From: Daphnia pulex
Taxonomy: Eukaryota > Arthropoda > Branchiopoda > Diplostraca > Daphniidae
Assembly (NCBI RefSeq): GCF_021134715.1
Contig: NC_060021.1
Coordinates: 8,402,501-8,466,500, forward strand
Length of the DNA stretch: 64,000 nt
Direction: 5' to 3'
Under the pieces are notes generated by a model. It was given only the letters and a program-made list of their open reading frames with translations. It was not told where the DNA came from and ran no database searches. How positions within the stretch are numbered: the first letter of the stretch is position 1; every line of letters starts with the position of its first letter. The translations under genes were made by a program, and so were the position numbers. Shown in pieces: positions 25,928 to 38,900 of this stretch.

Positions 25928-28635
25928 TCTCTCTGACTTTGCTAGTCGCCTGTATATAAATAGATAGCACTTGTAATAGGATCGAAAAGCGTCAAAAACA
26001 CGGCCGAGAAACGAGCTGCCAATCGTGTACGAGCTGTAATAACCATCCACTCAAACCTGTATATTGCTGAGGGGCCGGGTCTTGCTGCTGCCAAAGTGCA
26101 GCGTAATAAAGCTGCTGCTGCTGGGTGTAGTACATTATTAAACCCAGGTGAAAACGTGCATGCGTGTTGGGGGCCGCTCGCCTTTTATTGATTAGCTAAC
26201 AGCACACACAAAACACTCGTGTAAAACGGAGAAGCTCTATCAAAATAAAAATAGTTGCTGTAACACACGCATCATCAATCACCATCATTTACCGTGTCAT
26301 ACTTGTACGCTCCGCAAATGCATCAATTTAGTTTTACAGGTAAGGACTCAATCAAGGTAAAATATCAATATTTGTTCTGCGACGGTTGGTTACTAGCAAA
26401 CTCGATCGAATTCTCGGTAGCGCTTGAAGCGAAGGTAGTCGCTTTGAAGTTGAGTTTTTTTTGGGTGGGAAGGGGTCGTTATTCGATTTGGCCTGGGTCT
26501 CTCATCATTTTCGCATGCTTCTCGATTTGACGTTGATGTGCACCTGCCACAGTCACTGATCTCCATCGGTTGGGAGCAGCAACCCGAAGCGCGCGCGCCG
26601 AGGTCATCAATATTATACACGCCCCAAAAATATCGTCTAGACTCTCCTAGCTACTGTTGCCATTATTACGTATTGTCTAGGTACATAGGCGCACTTCCCC
26701 CGTAGACATCAATAGATTCAACATTGTACAGTGTACACAGTATAACGGAGCAGGAAAAGACGTGCAACTTGATTTTCATCGTTTTCTCATCGCTGCGTGT
26801 GCTCATCATTATACTCGTCTGCATTGTAGACCTCTAGTGGCTAGCTAGCCAGTATAGCCCCACCCTCATTCGGCCAATTCAATTCGGGACGATCTTGTAA
26901 CGAATAACAATGCCTAGCTGGTTTTTGTTTTTTTGTTTCAAGATGTATAATTACAGCATCCGAATGGTCTGCTGTGCTTGTCGTTCACATGAATGAACTT
27001 TTGTTAGGGGATTTCACTCCCGTCCGGCAGTAGCAGCAGCCAATCACGAAATGAAACCCAAGACACTCACGAAAGCCAGCAGACCATCAGCAGCAGCAAG
27101 CCAGCAACAGAGTGCTCGGAAAGGGACCTGCACACTGCAAGATATACGCGGAAATGGTGCTGGGCGAAACGCGGGGCGATAAGTACGGATGAAAATCGAA
27201 CAACGAGTGTGTCTCAGACGGAGAGTGAAGCGCTGTTGCGAGCAAATAAAGAAATCTTTTCGGGGAGACCCAAATGGTTGTGTCCCTCTCGTTATGTCGT
27301 CTGTTCCCTTCGATCGAGCTCAAACAAATGTACGTATACCATAAGGCGTTCAACCAACTCTGTGGCACGTCCCACGACTCCCGCCAGCAGCCGGCAGCTT
27401 TATTAATAAAAGCGCAGCTCAAGCAAAAAAAAACTCCCACGCAAGAATTTGGCTATGACGCAATCGGCCTTTTACGTGTGTGTGTGTGTGGGATTTGATG
27501 TAGTCGCTGATGCCAAATATTCTTCGAAGCTGTAAATAAGTGCAAGGCGGCTGGAAAGAAGCAAAAAGAAATCATTGAAAAAAAAAAGGCCAGAGAAATT
27601 TACAGGAAATTCCGAATTCAAATAAAGAACAAAGAATTGCTGAAATCAAGATCGCAGGACGTACGGGAAAAAGAAAGGGAAGATGTTGCATACAGAAAAG
27701 AGGCTTACGAGGATCTACCACGTATGTATGCTATAAGGAATGTATATCGACCGCGAAGAGAAAATTGTACAAAAGGAAAATTCTCTTGCCAGTTGCCACA
27801 TACTTTTGCAGCGACTTCCTCTTCATCCGCTTTTGCAATTCGACGACGCCGGGGTAAAAAGAAAATAGACGGACAGAAGTGTAAAAAAAAGAAAAGAAAA
27901 AGAGGCGACATAAGGAAATAAGAATAGCGAACTTATTTCCCATTTCTCGCACTCCGCCTACGCGCAATTTGAAATAGTAGTGTTGCCAAACGGATAGTTA
28001 AGCAATTTAGTACTTACTATACGTATACCGTATCATCTAGAAGTTGTGTTGTCGCTGGGCGGAATATATACGTGGACATGCAAACGTACATTTATGGGAC
28101 TGTATACACGCACTGAGATGAATATGGTTTGGCTATCCGAGCGAGCTCCGGAGAGCTCTAATATCGCAAGTGGAGGACCGCACCATATCCGTCACAACCG
28201 CGGTTCCTTTATTTCTCTCTCGCTGGTATAACTTGGGAGCTTTTTTCAAAGTTGTTCCAGTCGAAAGAAGAAGCCAGCTTTACCCATACATGACACTCTC
28301 CACATATGTATGACTGAGCAAAACCTGGATCCATATTTTCTCATCTCTGCACGTCTGCTGGTGGAATGAAAAGAACCCGTCAACTTTCTCGCATATACGT
28401 GTTGAAGGTATATGTGCAGGCTGATGGCCCACACACATAGATTCAGAGGATAAAAGAAAGACGAGGGAGTTGGGCGGGCTGACTGCTACGATGACAAGAG
28501 AGTGAGAAGCGTCGCTATATACAGCACGTCCGACGCCAACAGGAAATAGAAAATGTCACAGCCCGGAAAGAAAAAAAAACAAAAAACAGAAAAAGTAAAA
28601 TGCTCGGCTAATTACGTACCAAAGAGAGAAAATAA

Positions 28636-29970
28636 AACGAGAAGGTGTCGGTGTGGCGGCAGGTCCCTCTTGGTAAAAAAATGGTCTTGTTGCACTTTGC
28701 TTCAAGTGTTTAAAGTTCAAATATTTTCGAATGTGATGGTTTTCTAACCACAGAAAAAATTTTGAGGTTCAAAACAAAACAAGCCTGATCTGCAGTCGTT
28801 CGACAAATGAGTTAATTAATAAACCCTGACTGAGAAAAAACAAAAACGGAGAGAGAAAACAGTTGCAGTCAACAATAACCGTCTAGCTCAGGAAGAAACA
28901 TACTCCGTGACTACGTAACGATTTATAATCAACGCCACCAAAAATAGTGAAAAAGGAAGAATCATAGATCAATTTTGTCCTACCTTTGTGCCTGGGAAAT
29001 ACAGCCAGGCATCTACAGTTGCTCCATCCATCCGATGAAGAGTTAAAACACACCAGACGGGATAGGGTATGAAGGGTGTCCTCGTGAATACACCCACATT
29101 CACATGGGCGTACACGAGGATTTGAAGAAAGGGGAGAATGAGAGTTCCGTAACTCGATTGACAATGCAATGGGATACTTTTCATCTAAATAAAAACATGA
29201 AATGGGTTATGAAAAAATATTGACCGAAACAACAAGTCAGGAAATGTTGAAAATGAGACACTGGGTAAACCATCATTGTTAACAAATGGAAGAATGAAAG
29301 GTTTACATGAAATACACTGCACTGATGCAGGTAATGCAGCATTCAAATATCTAGTAGGTTACCGGATTCAATCAAAGTAAAGGAAATCATTTGCTACCTT
29401 GGAAGCGTTGATCCTGAAATTGTTGCTAATGACAGGTCTAACACCTGCACAAGAAAAACTTGCATGTTGTGTGGTTATGATGGCTGGCTCTGGCCTCAAA
29501 TCTACAAAAAAGGAAAAAAAAAGGGTACATTTAGCAGAATAAACAAGCTGCCATGCATCGTCAGAGCAATCACATGATAAATGTTAGTCAAGATTCAAGA
29601 ACTAACATTTCACAAATTTGGAAAAGGTTCAACTCTTCTTTAGCTCCCATTTAATTTTTAATTATTTTTTAGTTTTATTTACCCGATAAACAGCAGCATG
29701 GAGATCAAAAACAAATAAATCCATAAGAATATAAATCTTGAACCATGCTTGAATTTTGTCTTCCCGAAATTTTCAACTAAATGAAGCAGACGACACTTGT
29801 TCAATTTTCTTCTAATCAGCATGCTTACGATAATAAAAGATAGAAAATTAGAAATGATAAAAAATCAAACTTCCTCCCTCAAAATCCAAACCTCTCACAA
29901 ACCATAAAAGAATAAATTGAAGGAATAAGTTTTAGTTTAAATCTAATGCCATTTCTATTAAATAAATAAT
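28636..29970 (+). repeat. Dispersed repeat family, copy C (best-preserved exon-like blocks)
   Basis: It starts with the shared GTGTCGGTGTGGCGGCAGGT block, carries all the shared internal blocks in the order seen in copy A, and reaches AAGCAGACGACACTTGT near 29785. It ends in the shared AAGGAATAAGTTTTAGTTT stretch near 29920-29940. It is about 1.3 kb, with approximate boundaries. This copy keeps splice-like exons on the reverse strand with open frames, annotated separately. The family is not one I recognise. Confidence 0.85.
28984..29501 (-). pseudogene. Exon-like gene fragment inside repeat copy C
   Basis: Three blocks on the minus strand look like exons. Block 1 (29501-29398) follows a T-rich stretch and TAG, is open as LRPEPAIITTQHASFSCAG and onward, and ends in AAG|GTAGC. 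Block 2 follows a CAG at about 29337 and is open as CISCKPFILPFVNNDGLPSV and onward, but shows no clear donor. Block 3 (29184-28984, 201 nt) follows TTTATTTAG, is open in two frames and ends AAAG|GTAGGA. One block 3 frame begins MKSIPLHC; the other is Cys-rich (RPCECGCIHEDTLHTLSRL). The other copies have indels or stops in the same places, so the family probably spread with a captured or decayed gene. Function is unknown, and a living gene cannot be excluded for this copy. Confidence 0.45.
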
Positions 29971-29999
29971 AGAGCATGAGCCAAAAGACAACAACAACA

Positions 30000-30353
30000 T
30001 CAGTGCCATACGCCCTTTTTCCCTCGTTCGACAGGAACAGAGTTCCTCAGATATTTTCTCACTGTAGTACGTAAATGGAAGAATGTCTTAAATCTCTCCG
30101 TTTGAGAGAGTATCCCGCATCCTTCAACTTCCTCGGCACATTCTTGGGCATATAACTGCGAGTACTTGCTGGGAAGCTCAAAACGATTTCTCAATGGTGT
30201 TCTCATCTCATCGATACGCTCTATATAACGTCTCGTATAGATGATGCCTGATACACTATCCGATAGAGTTGGAAAACAACCTTGTATTGGACTCACTGCT
30301 GTCGGATATGGATCCCAAATAATAGGTACCATAGGATAGAAAGAGGAGACCAC
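30000..30353 (-). CDS. Coding-like fragment of unknown function
   Basis: About 117 codons are open on the minus strand, ending at a stop just beyond the right end of repeat copy C. The composition looks protein-like rather than low-complexity (for example RYIERIDEMRTPLRNRFELP and LSQTERFKTFFHLRTTVRKY). The open frame has no ATG at its beginning; the first in-frame ATG encodes the Met of PMVPIIW. An AG at the upstream end (GAATAG) could be an acceptor, making this a 3' terminal exon. I recognise no domain. It could be a transposon-derived fragment or chance. Confidence 0.3.
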   Translation of the reverse strand: MVSSFYPMVPIIWDPYPTAVSPIQGCFPTLSDSVSGIIYTRRYIERIDEMRTPLRNRFELPSKYSQLYAQECAEEVEGCGILSQTERFKTFFHLRTTVRKYLRNSVPVERGKKGVWH

Positions 30354-30999
30354 CCCTTGAGCTATTCATCGATTTCCTTAACGTATTCCTAAGATATTTC
30401 CATTGGACCGTAGGGTCTGTTCCATCATCCGACCGATTGTAATCCCCCCTGGTCTCTGCGGGAAAATAAACAAAGGCCGTGCGGGGGCGGACGTGATGCC
30501 GTCAAGAAGGAGAAAAGGACAGCCATATAATATAAAAAGAGAACCCAAAAAAGGAAGGAAAGAAAAGAGAGATAGTTGACTGGAAAAGGCAAAAGAAAAT
30601 AAGAGAATGACGAATATGTTATTTTGAAAATATAAAAAAAAAACGGGGAAAAGGAATGAGCAAGTAAATATGTCGAATGACCGACAGAGGGACGAAAGTG
30701 AGCGGCCGGGCCCATCTCCATTCTCCATATCAATTGAATCAGTGCAATCTATCTATGCGTATATAGGAATATAAGATTGCTGCGCAATCGTCGAGTATGC
30801 TGGGGGGCCCCCGTGATGATGTCACCGAAACTTCATTCAGATTGACGACGTAATAAATTTGATTGGCGTACTTGAAGAGAGGCAAAAGAGTTATAAGATG
30901 CGCCCAAAATGGCTGACTGCATACACTTAGATCGGATCTTTATTTTTCCCTTCCACTAAAAAGAGAAGAAATATTTTTGGTCATCTTACGATTTGCAGC
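30354..30999. other. Purine-rich spacer between two coding-like fragments
   Basis: The stretch at about 30500-30680 is strongly purine-rich on the plus strand and gives long but low-complexity Phe/Ser/Leu frames on the minus strand. Nothing else is seen. Confidence 0.5.
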
Positions 31000-31007
31000 G
31001 GACATGA

Positions 31008-31420
31008 CTAAGAGAGAGTATCGATTTTGATGGCCGCTATATTTTGCATCGCATAATAATTTCTCTTTATTTCAACTGTGTCTGCAGCATTGACCTGACA
31101 GTGTGAAATGTCTTTGATGACACTTTTCTCCGTGATGACGTAATGCCGAGAGATTATTTTAGGCCAAGGCGTTGAAATTGTATCATCTGGATCGATAAAG
31201 CTCTTCCATTGGCCATGGTTTGTATTCGCACTTTGAATTATGTCATCGCTAGGGCGCGCCGGAATGCCACAATTCCAACTCGCAGCCAGGCTCTTGTACT
31301 GTTCCCAAAGCAGTTCAAACAGTTCAAGTGGGGTGTCCACGTAACGACACAAATCTAAATTGGTTAAATTCTGTAGTTTACAGTTCTGTTGAATTCCGCA
31401 ATAACTTCTCCTCGTTGGCA
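31008..31420 (-). CDS. Coding-like fragment of unknown function
   Basis: About 135 codons are open on the minus strand without an initial ATG. A TTTAACCAATTTAG stretch at about 31350 could be an acceptor, giving an exon that starts near 31349 and reads LCRYVDTPLELFELLWEQYK, then continues to a stop at about 31008. The composition is even, not repetitive, and includes a helical LFELLWEQY segment and several Trp residues. I recognise no domain or catalytic motif. A decayed transposase or a lineage-specific gene fragment are both possible. Confidence 0.3.
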
Positions 31421-31421
31421 C

Positions 31422-34400
31422 CCCTCAAATGCTGTATACCGTACATTCGTGCCACTACTATAAAGAAGGAAAAGTTGCTGTTTATTCTTCTCTTTAGCGA
31501 TACGGCACGCATCAGTGTCAAGCGCAAAGTTAATCGCCCAACTTCCGCGCTCCTGCTGCTGTATATATTTAGCCACCATTTTTCTTCATCAAAATAGAAA
31601 TAGAAACAAATTTGATTCCGAATATAGATTTCCTAATTAGTTGCTGTTTCGTATACCGTAATTCAGATTGCGCGAGTTTACGCGGAATATAATGTTAAGT
31701 GTCTTGCGCCCTCGTCGCCGAGTCCCAGAAGAGCTCTTGATATTGTTCTCATCTCTTATTTTTTGTTGGCACGAGTTTGGACTTTGATATGGAGAAGAAT
31801 TGAACTCGGAAGTGTGTTCCCTTGAAGAAACACAAAGGAGAAGAAGAAGAAGAAGAAAAAAAAAACTCAAACGAGGACACGGACTCGTTTCAGCGGCAAG
31901 TTAATGGCCAGTTAGCCCAGTCTGGCACCTGCGTCCGTGAACGACGGCACGGACAGCTACGAGCATTGTCGACTCCTTTTGTGTGTGTGGACGTGTGAAG
32001 TATAAAGCTATAGTCTCGTACTATATAGCATAAATATTCTTTTTACGTTGCGAGATTTCTTTTTCCGTGCGCAGTTATTACAACGCTATAAAGCTTGCGT
32101 AGGAATAACAACTTAAATATATTCTTACGTAAGGGCCAGTTAAATAAAAATTGCATCCGATTCAAATATTTTTTTTTATCGCTGTCTCAATCCCGCAACC
32201 GTGAAGAAAAAGAAAAGTTCACTACCGTATCGTGTATAGGAATAAAATCATTAAAAAAAAGTTATCATCCGGAGAAAGTTTATGGCCGATATTATGCTGC
32301 TGACTGCGTTTATATAGGTATAAAGCATCGCGTAATAATACAACCTACACATCACGTCATTCTATAATTCTCACCCACGCGCAGAAATATTATGCTCGGA
32401 TTATCGCTAGAACCTACGTATAATATATACACACTAAAGCCATTATTATTTTTCATCCGTTTTGATTCAGTGCTGCTGCTCTGCTATGCAATTACATTGG
32501 ATGTATGAAAACGAACGCCATGTTGTTTTGATGTCTGGATTTTTATACCATTTTCCTTCCCCCCTATTCTTTAAATACTTTATCATCTCCCTCCCACGAA
32601 AGAAGAAAAGACGAGAAAAAAAAAATCCAACTGCAATAGATAATAGTTTGAGGGCCCTATCGATAATGGTGCGACAGGGAATGGTGTCACTATATATGCC
32701 GGACAGAGAGTGATGACAGGGAAAAGGTGGAGACATGGGAGCGAGTAGAGAAGAAAAAGAAGAAGAAGAAGAAGGAGACGAGGGTTGAAAGCATTATTTC
32801 AATCGATAAGGAGCTGAGACTGAGCGAAGCGACTTTGCTGAAACAAAAACATCGGCGATAAAAAATGCGGAGGAGATGAAGTTCTATAAAGCGGGAGACG
32901 GGCGGAGACGGGTAAAACTTTGCTATGGGTCCGTAGATATACACGTATAGTATCTATAGTTTGGACGTTGAAATAACCTAACGCCCCTAGCCTATAGAAG
33001 AAGGGGCATAAATGAAAATGTTGGGATAAAAAGGAAAAAAAAATCGGACGAAGAAGAAAAGATACAACCTTAGCTTTCGGTTTTGTGTCCTCTCTCTCTA
33101 TGTACTACTGGCCCGTATATAGAAAAGAGCTGGAGGAAAAAAAAAAAAAGAAAATAGAGTCAAGTTAGAGAAGTAGAGTGCACGTCGTCCCATGGTGTCC
33201 CTCAGCTCGGGTGTTGGTCGCTCTTCGCTCGAATCGCTTTGGCTCCTAGAAAAGTCTACGGCCAAGAAAGAAGAAAAAAAAGAGAGAAACCCGAGAGAAA
33301 AGAGCGTAGAAAAACTGGAGAATCAATATTTGGACAAGAGCCGCTCTGTGTGTGTGTGTGTGCTAGAGCTGGCCCGCCATCAGATGAAAATGCGAACCAA
33401 CACACACACACACACATATTTACAGTATAGACACGACGGGATATACAGGAGAGTCTGTACAGTCTATAAGGCAACCGAATGGCGCAGGGATATAAGTAAG
33501 AGAAAGAATTAGAAGAAAGTGCTGCCACCGGAATTCGCTTTTTCCCTTTCGCCTCTCACCTCGTTGAGATCAAGAGGAGAACGCAAAAAGTGGAACGAAG
33601 CGAAATGGGGAAAAAAAGAAAGAAGAAAAACCCTGACAGAAAGCAGCAGCAACGAAAGAAAACAAATAAATCTAAAGTCAAACCGAGACCCCAAATTTGT
33701 TTTTTTGTTTTGAGCTGAGGGAAGCATCAGGGAATTCCTTTCATTTCTTTTCAAGGTCCGCGTCAATCTAATCTATAAATAAAATCCGGTGGCCGAGTCG
33801 TCCCGACAGACTTTGCAATAATCCTATAGCCTATGAAACATGTTGCCGTGTATATAGTATAGGATATCTAGACCTATATATTTTCGGCTGTGCTGTCTCC
33901 TTGTATTTGTTTCTTTTTGTCGTTCCTTTCACGTTTTTTTTTTCTTCTTGTGTGTTTGAAATAGGCCTGAGCTGCTGTAGAAGGGAGAGACAACCCATGT
34001 CCGGGTTATTTCCCATGTGGTCAAAAGAAAGCGAAACCCTCAGCTGCACTGACGACCGACGGGCCTTTTCCGCTGACGACGGCTGACGAGCCAGCAGAAC
34101 AGCCGAATCAAGGAGCAGCTGACGACTGCACGCATTCGTCCTCGACCCAGTTTGCCGCCCATTTCGTCCACTCGACAATATAGGCCTATAGAGATAGACA
34201 CTACACGGCTGCCCATGTTATCCAATAGCCTATATACACTATACTATTCAGCGGTTGACGTTAGAGAATCTCGGGACTATATAATCGTAGCTGATATAAC
34301 ACAGTCATCCTCCTTTTATTTCGAATTTTCTTTTCGCGATAGGATCTCTCTGATGGGCAGACGTCGCTTTCATTTGCTTTCACTTCATTTGACGGGCACG

Positions 34401-34695
34401 GCCTTGATGTAAAAAGTCCGAGATACAGACCGATACAACAGGCCGAAAACTAAGCACACGGATGAAACAAACAAACAAAATAAAAACAATCAACCTAAAT
34501 AAAGAATTAGTATAATAAAAAAATGATTCAGTAAAAGCTTCTTGTTTTGTTCGGATTGTCAGTCTGTTTTTTTTTTTTTTAATTATTATTATTATGGAAC
34601 TATTTGGTTTAGATACTGACATTGTTATAAGATATGTCAGGCAAATGGAATGCAAACGATAGGATAGATAAAATTTAGTCAAATAACCAGGAAAT
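31422..34695. other. Spacer without recognisable genes
   Basis: AT-rich and purine-rich spacer with GAA tracts (about 31838-31865 and 32755-32775) and opposed GT/CA tracts at 33347-33416. The open frames are low-complexity. No exon or RNA gene is supported. Confidence 0.5.
33347..33416. repeat. Opposed GT and CA dinucleotide tracts
   Basis: A GT tract at about 33347-33361 is followed 40 bases later by a CA tract at about 33400-33416. The tracts are complementary and could form a hairpin of about 14-15 base pairs. Confidence 0.85.
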
Positions 34696-35990
34696 CAAAC
34701 CGGCACGGTGTGGTGGCAAGACCGTCTAAAAAATTGTACAAGTTGCACTTTGCTTCAAGCGTTTCAAGTTCAAATATTTCTGAATTTGATTGTCTACCCA
34801 CAGAAAAAGTTGCGAAGCATAAAAACAGGCCTGAACTGCAGTCGGTCTACACGTGAGCTATTTAATGGAACCTTGACTGAGAAAAACAAAAACGGAGAGA
34901 GAAAACAGTTGCAGTCAACCGCCTAGCTCAGGAATAAACATACTTCACGTGACTCCGCAAGACCACAACGATTTAAAATCAACCCCCCAAAAAATTGTCA
35001 AAAAGGAAGAATAGAGATCAATTTGTCCTACCTTTAAGCCTGGGAAATACAGCCAGGCATCCACAAGTCAATCCACAGAAAAGTTGATTCCCCCAGACGG
35101 GATAGGTTAAAGGGGGGTCCTCATCGTGAATTGAAGAGAATTGAAGGGTAATTGAAGACATCCTTAACTCGGTCGACACTGGAAGTTTCTCCAATTAAAC
35201 GGGATGCTGTTTATCTTAAAAAAAATTTCAACATAACAATAACAATAACAAAACAACAAACAATAACAAGCAAGGAAAAGTTGAAAATAAGACAATTCAA
35301 ACCAAGGGTGTTAATAAACAGGAGAATTGAAGGTGTCCATGCATTTATGTCATGCATCATTAAAAAATCTGGCTGCTGGTCACATGCAGGTTAATAAAAG
35401 TAACGTAAAATTATTACCAGGTTAATAAAAGTAATGAAAATTACTACCTAATGAGCGATGATACTGTGATTTTTGCTGATAACAGGAGGGCATCAGTCAA
35501 ATCATCTGACTGGAAGTCCAGGCAAACTATGCTGTTAATACGATGGCTGGCTCAGGCCTCAGATTCTGCACAGAGGAGAAGTGCAAATAAACTGGCATGC
35601 ATCGACAAGGGGATAAATAATGCTGGTCATATCAGGAAGTAACAATTCATAAACTTTTAACATGTTAAACTCTTCTATTCAAGCTCTCATATAGTCATCC
35701 CATTTTTATTCTGAGTATTTACCTGCCAAACAGCATGGAGTGGAGAGCATGGAAATTGGAAAGTTGCGAGCCTGCGACACCAAAGTTGACATGACGATAA
35801 CCACATTTTTGTAATTTTATTTTCAACATTTTTGTTAATTATAGTTTCGTGCATCCACGTCCGAAAAAGTGATCGTTCCGTTTTTCTTTCATATCTTATT
35901 TCTCTAATTTTCGAAACTTGTAATTGTAAACGAAAACGAAAGTCAAGCAGACGACACTAATATTCTAATTAGTTAAGATATCGATTGAAT
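34696..35990 (+). repeat. Dispersed repeat family, copy D (most diverged)
   Basis: It begins with CCGGCACGGTGTGGTGGCAA, then carries diverged versions of the TGCAGTCGGTC, GGGAAATACAGCCAGGCATC and GGCTGGCTCAGGCCTCAGA blocks. It reaches the AAGCAGACGACACTAA block near 35945. The exon-like frames are destroyed. Boundaries are approximate. Confidence 0.75.
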
Positions 35991-38900
35991 TTGCGTTGCG
36001 TTCCTACTGAATACTGAATGAATACTGAATGTTTCTAACTTTCTACTTTCTGCAAATTCAGTTGAGAATATTTCTGTCAATTTCATTTCCGATAAGCTAA
36101 AAAATAAGACGGATTTCTTTGTAGCCATTATGATGCGTTCATGCGTAATAGGTAATAGCGAAGGAACTGAGAAGGGGGTTGTATTATTTGCTGGGGTAAA
36201 TCGAACAATTTGAGCCCTGAATGTCAGAAATGTGTAATTGTGTATCGCATTGTGAAACTACGTCTTTTGCGCCAAAAGGCCTGAGTACGACTTAAAATAT
36301 TATTATTTCCTTGGTTAAATTGATTTTGAAAATTTTTACAAAATAATGTATAATGCTCAAAACAGACATAACAACCACCGGCACTGGGTACTCATAAACA
36401 TGAAATCTCATAATAACGGTGGAAATACGATCCTACCAGGAGGTTCATGGAGGCCAATAGACAACCTAAGGATAACCTTGCCCGACACAGAGTACCAATA
36501 GGGGAGGGAGCAGCAATACAGCAAAAAAAGATACATACGTTCAATTGTCTATGTATAAGGATGCAAGGATAGAATGGCAGAGGGAAATGACGCGATAGTA
36601 TCGTGTCACGACCTTCCTTTTTCTCACACTCTCTTGCCATCGAAGCCATTCGACTGATTCCCCCACTAGCCCTATAGAACCTTTGCACCAAGTGACCTTA
36701 TCATCATACTTGTATATCTCAGGCTCTCTTTTTTTATTCGCCTCGTTATCTATCGAATTTCCTGTTGGATATATCCCAGCCAACAGTGCAGCAGTCGCTG
36801 CGGAGTTGCCAATAGCGAATGCGGACGGATACATATTTGTTTGGAGCTTGTAGCGAAGGGCAGCATACTACTCTCCAACCTCCGCTTTCTTCAGCAATTG
36901 ATGGGCTGCAGCTGCAGTCGGTTGCACCGAGAAGGAGACCATCGGATTTCATCAGACCAGCATCGGCATCAGATCTATTATACAAAAGAAAAAGTGATTA
37001 CATATTTCTCCGTATAACCCGGGTGGTCCGTTGTTTATTTCCTTCCGCAGAAGAGCGATAGGGAAATGGGAATAACGATATTGCGAAACTTAGCCGTTTG
37101 GTATAATAATAATACCTGCTGCACATTGAGCCGAGCTATACACGTATACCGCGTATTCCTTTCCTGGAAATGTTTTCATATCCCGCCGTGGTGCTGCCGA
37201 GATCACGATGTGGAACACGTGAGCCGGTTGAATGTGCCGGGTCTCTTGCACGGCGTATTACTACACCCTCCATTATTTTGCACGGCAACAAATGAGACGA
37301 AAACGCATCGGGGAGCGAATGAAAGGGATTCAAGTTTTCCATGTAGGCTAAACAGTTGCGAAGAGAGCAATAAACCCGTACGCGATAAGAGATAATTGAA
37401 TATCTATAAGACATCCATACAACAAGTGCGACGTGCGGAATGGAGCGGAAGGATGGCTATTGGGCGCTGTATATCATTTGATCAGCTCACTCCCCCTCGT
37501 CACTTTCAGTCCTCGTCGCTTTCTATTTAATCGAGTTATTTGACGATGATTAGAAACAGAATCTTCGTCATCATCTCTCTTCTATTTATACAGAGGAAAG
37601 GCGGGCTAATACCGCTTCCAGCGGAAATTCCCAGCAGCAGCACTGAGCACTCGCTGATTAAGGAAGTCCTGCGACGGCATCAGCAGCATTGATGGCTGCT
37701 GGTATGAAAGTGCGTATCACTTTTTCCGGCCCACATTATTCTGAAGATGAAGGGCTTTTTCGTGTTGCCCAAATCCCGATCCGCTTAGAGACGGAAATAC
37801 GTCTACGTATGGTAAGCTGTTGCGAGATCCACCATAGTCGCTTGCTGATGCCCTTCCATCTAATATCGCCAGTATGGACGACGGTCCGGTATCTGAGAAA
37901 ATATCAAATCAGGGTCCGTCGTCGACATCAGCGGCCGACGCTCTGTGAGTAGATATCCGTTTCCGAGAAACAAATGAAGTTATATATCTCGTTGGCCCGC
38001 AATATTACTCATCTTTTGCCTTGTATGTACACACATTCTTCGATATGGTTTTGATGCGGAGATATTCTGCTGGAGAAAGAGAAATATCAATCTGCAGAGT
38101 GATGATATTATCTTCCATTCATGTTAGACTCTATGCCAACTTTCATCCTCATAAAAGCTCAAACAGCCACGTCACATCATATAAGGCGAAGCGCGAAAAA
38201 CAAATTCGGACCCGGTTTTTTATTTTCACATGTGTGGAAAACGGAGGTCTCTGCAGACAGCAGATCTCATCTCGGGAAAATGGAATGTCTATAAAAGTTT
38301 TTGGCCGGGCTCTAATATTGGTGTCGTTCATTACGATAAGTGCGTTCCCCTCCCCTATATTGTCTCAGCTCAGCAGCATCTCAGACACACACGTGGGAAA
38401 ATTCGGGGCGTCTCAGGAATATCAAAGCGAGAAAACTCTCGCGTCTATAAACGTAATGGGCGGCACGGGTTTGGATTGATAGAGGGGGAGAATCTAGGGC
38501 AGGATACGGGGGAAGAATGCTGAGAGGCCAACAACAATTATACAGCAATAGTATAAATACACACACACAACAAACACCATCACGCAGAAGGCGAGTGAGA
38601 TCTGCTGGTGGGTCTAATTTTTTGGCAAGAGCCCCATAGTTTTTTCGCCAAAAGTCTATCGTATGCGTTGGTGCGCGCTGGATAGTCGATAACACAAAAC
38701 ACCGTCAAAAGCTGCAGAGCGCAGCCGTGAGAATATAAGAGAAGAGAAAGAGAGAGAAAACAAATGGGTCGGCGTTCCGGATTCAATCGGACGGAAATCG
38801 TAAGAAACGAGTGATATGCCGATCTATATTTGAAATGTATAAGAAAAGAATCACTTGGGCGCTGCGGCGTTTTGTGTGTGATTTGTAGGTGTCCCTCGGC

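Larger units (their letters stand above)
15061..28635. other. Spacer without recognisable genes
   Basis: This 13.6 kb stretch contains no frame that I can match to a protein family or support as a spliced exon. Its longer open frames are in poly-Ser, Arg/Glu-rich or pyrimidine-rich low-complexity DNA. It contains long C or G homopolymers at 15467, 19456, 19750, 23513 and 25917, a CT tract at 16866, and several CAG/CTG clusters (for example at 17031). Confidence 0.5.

Noticed and set aside
38021..38479. A 152-codon plus-strand frame with an ATG
   Set aside because: It is the longest frame of its spacer but shows no recognisable domain, and such lengths are expected by chance in 40 kb; not reported as a gene.
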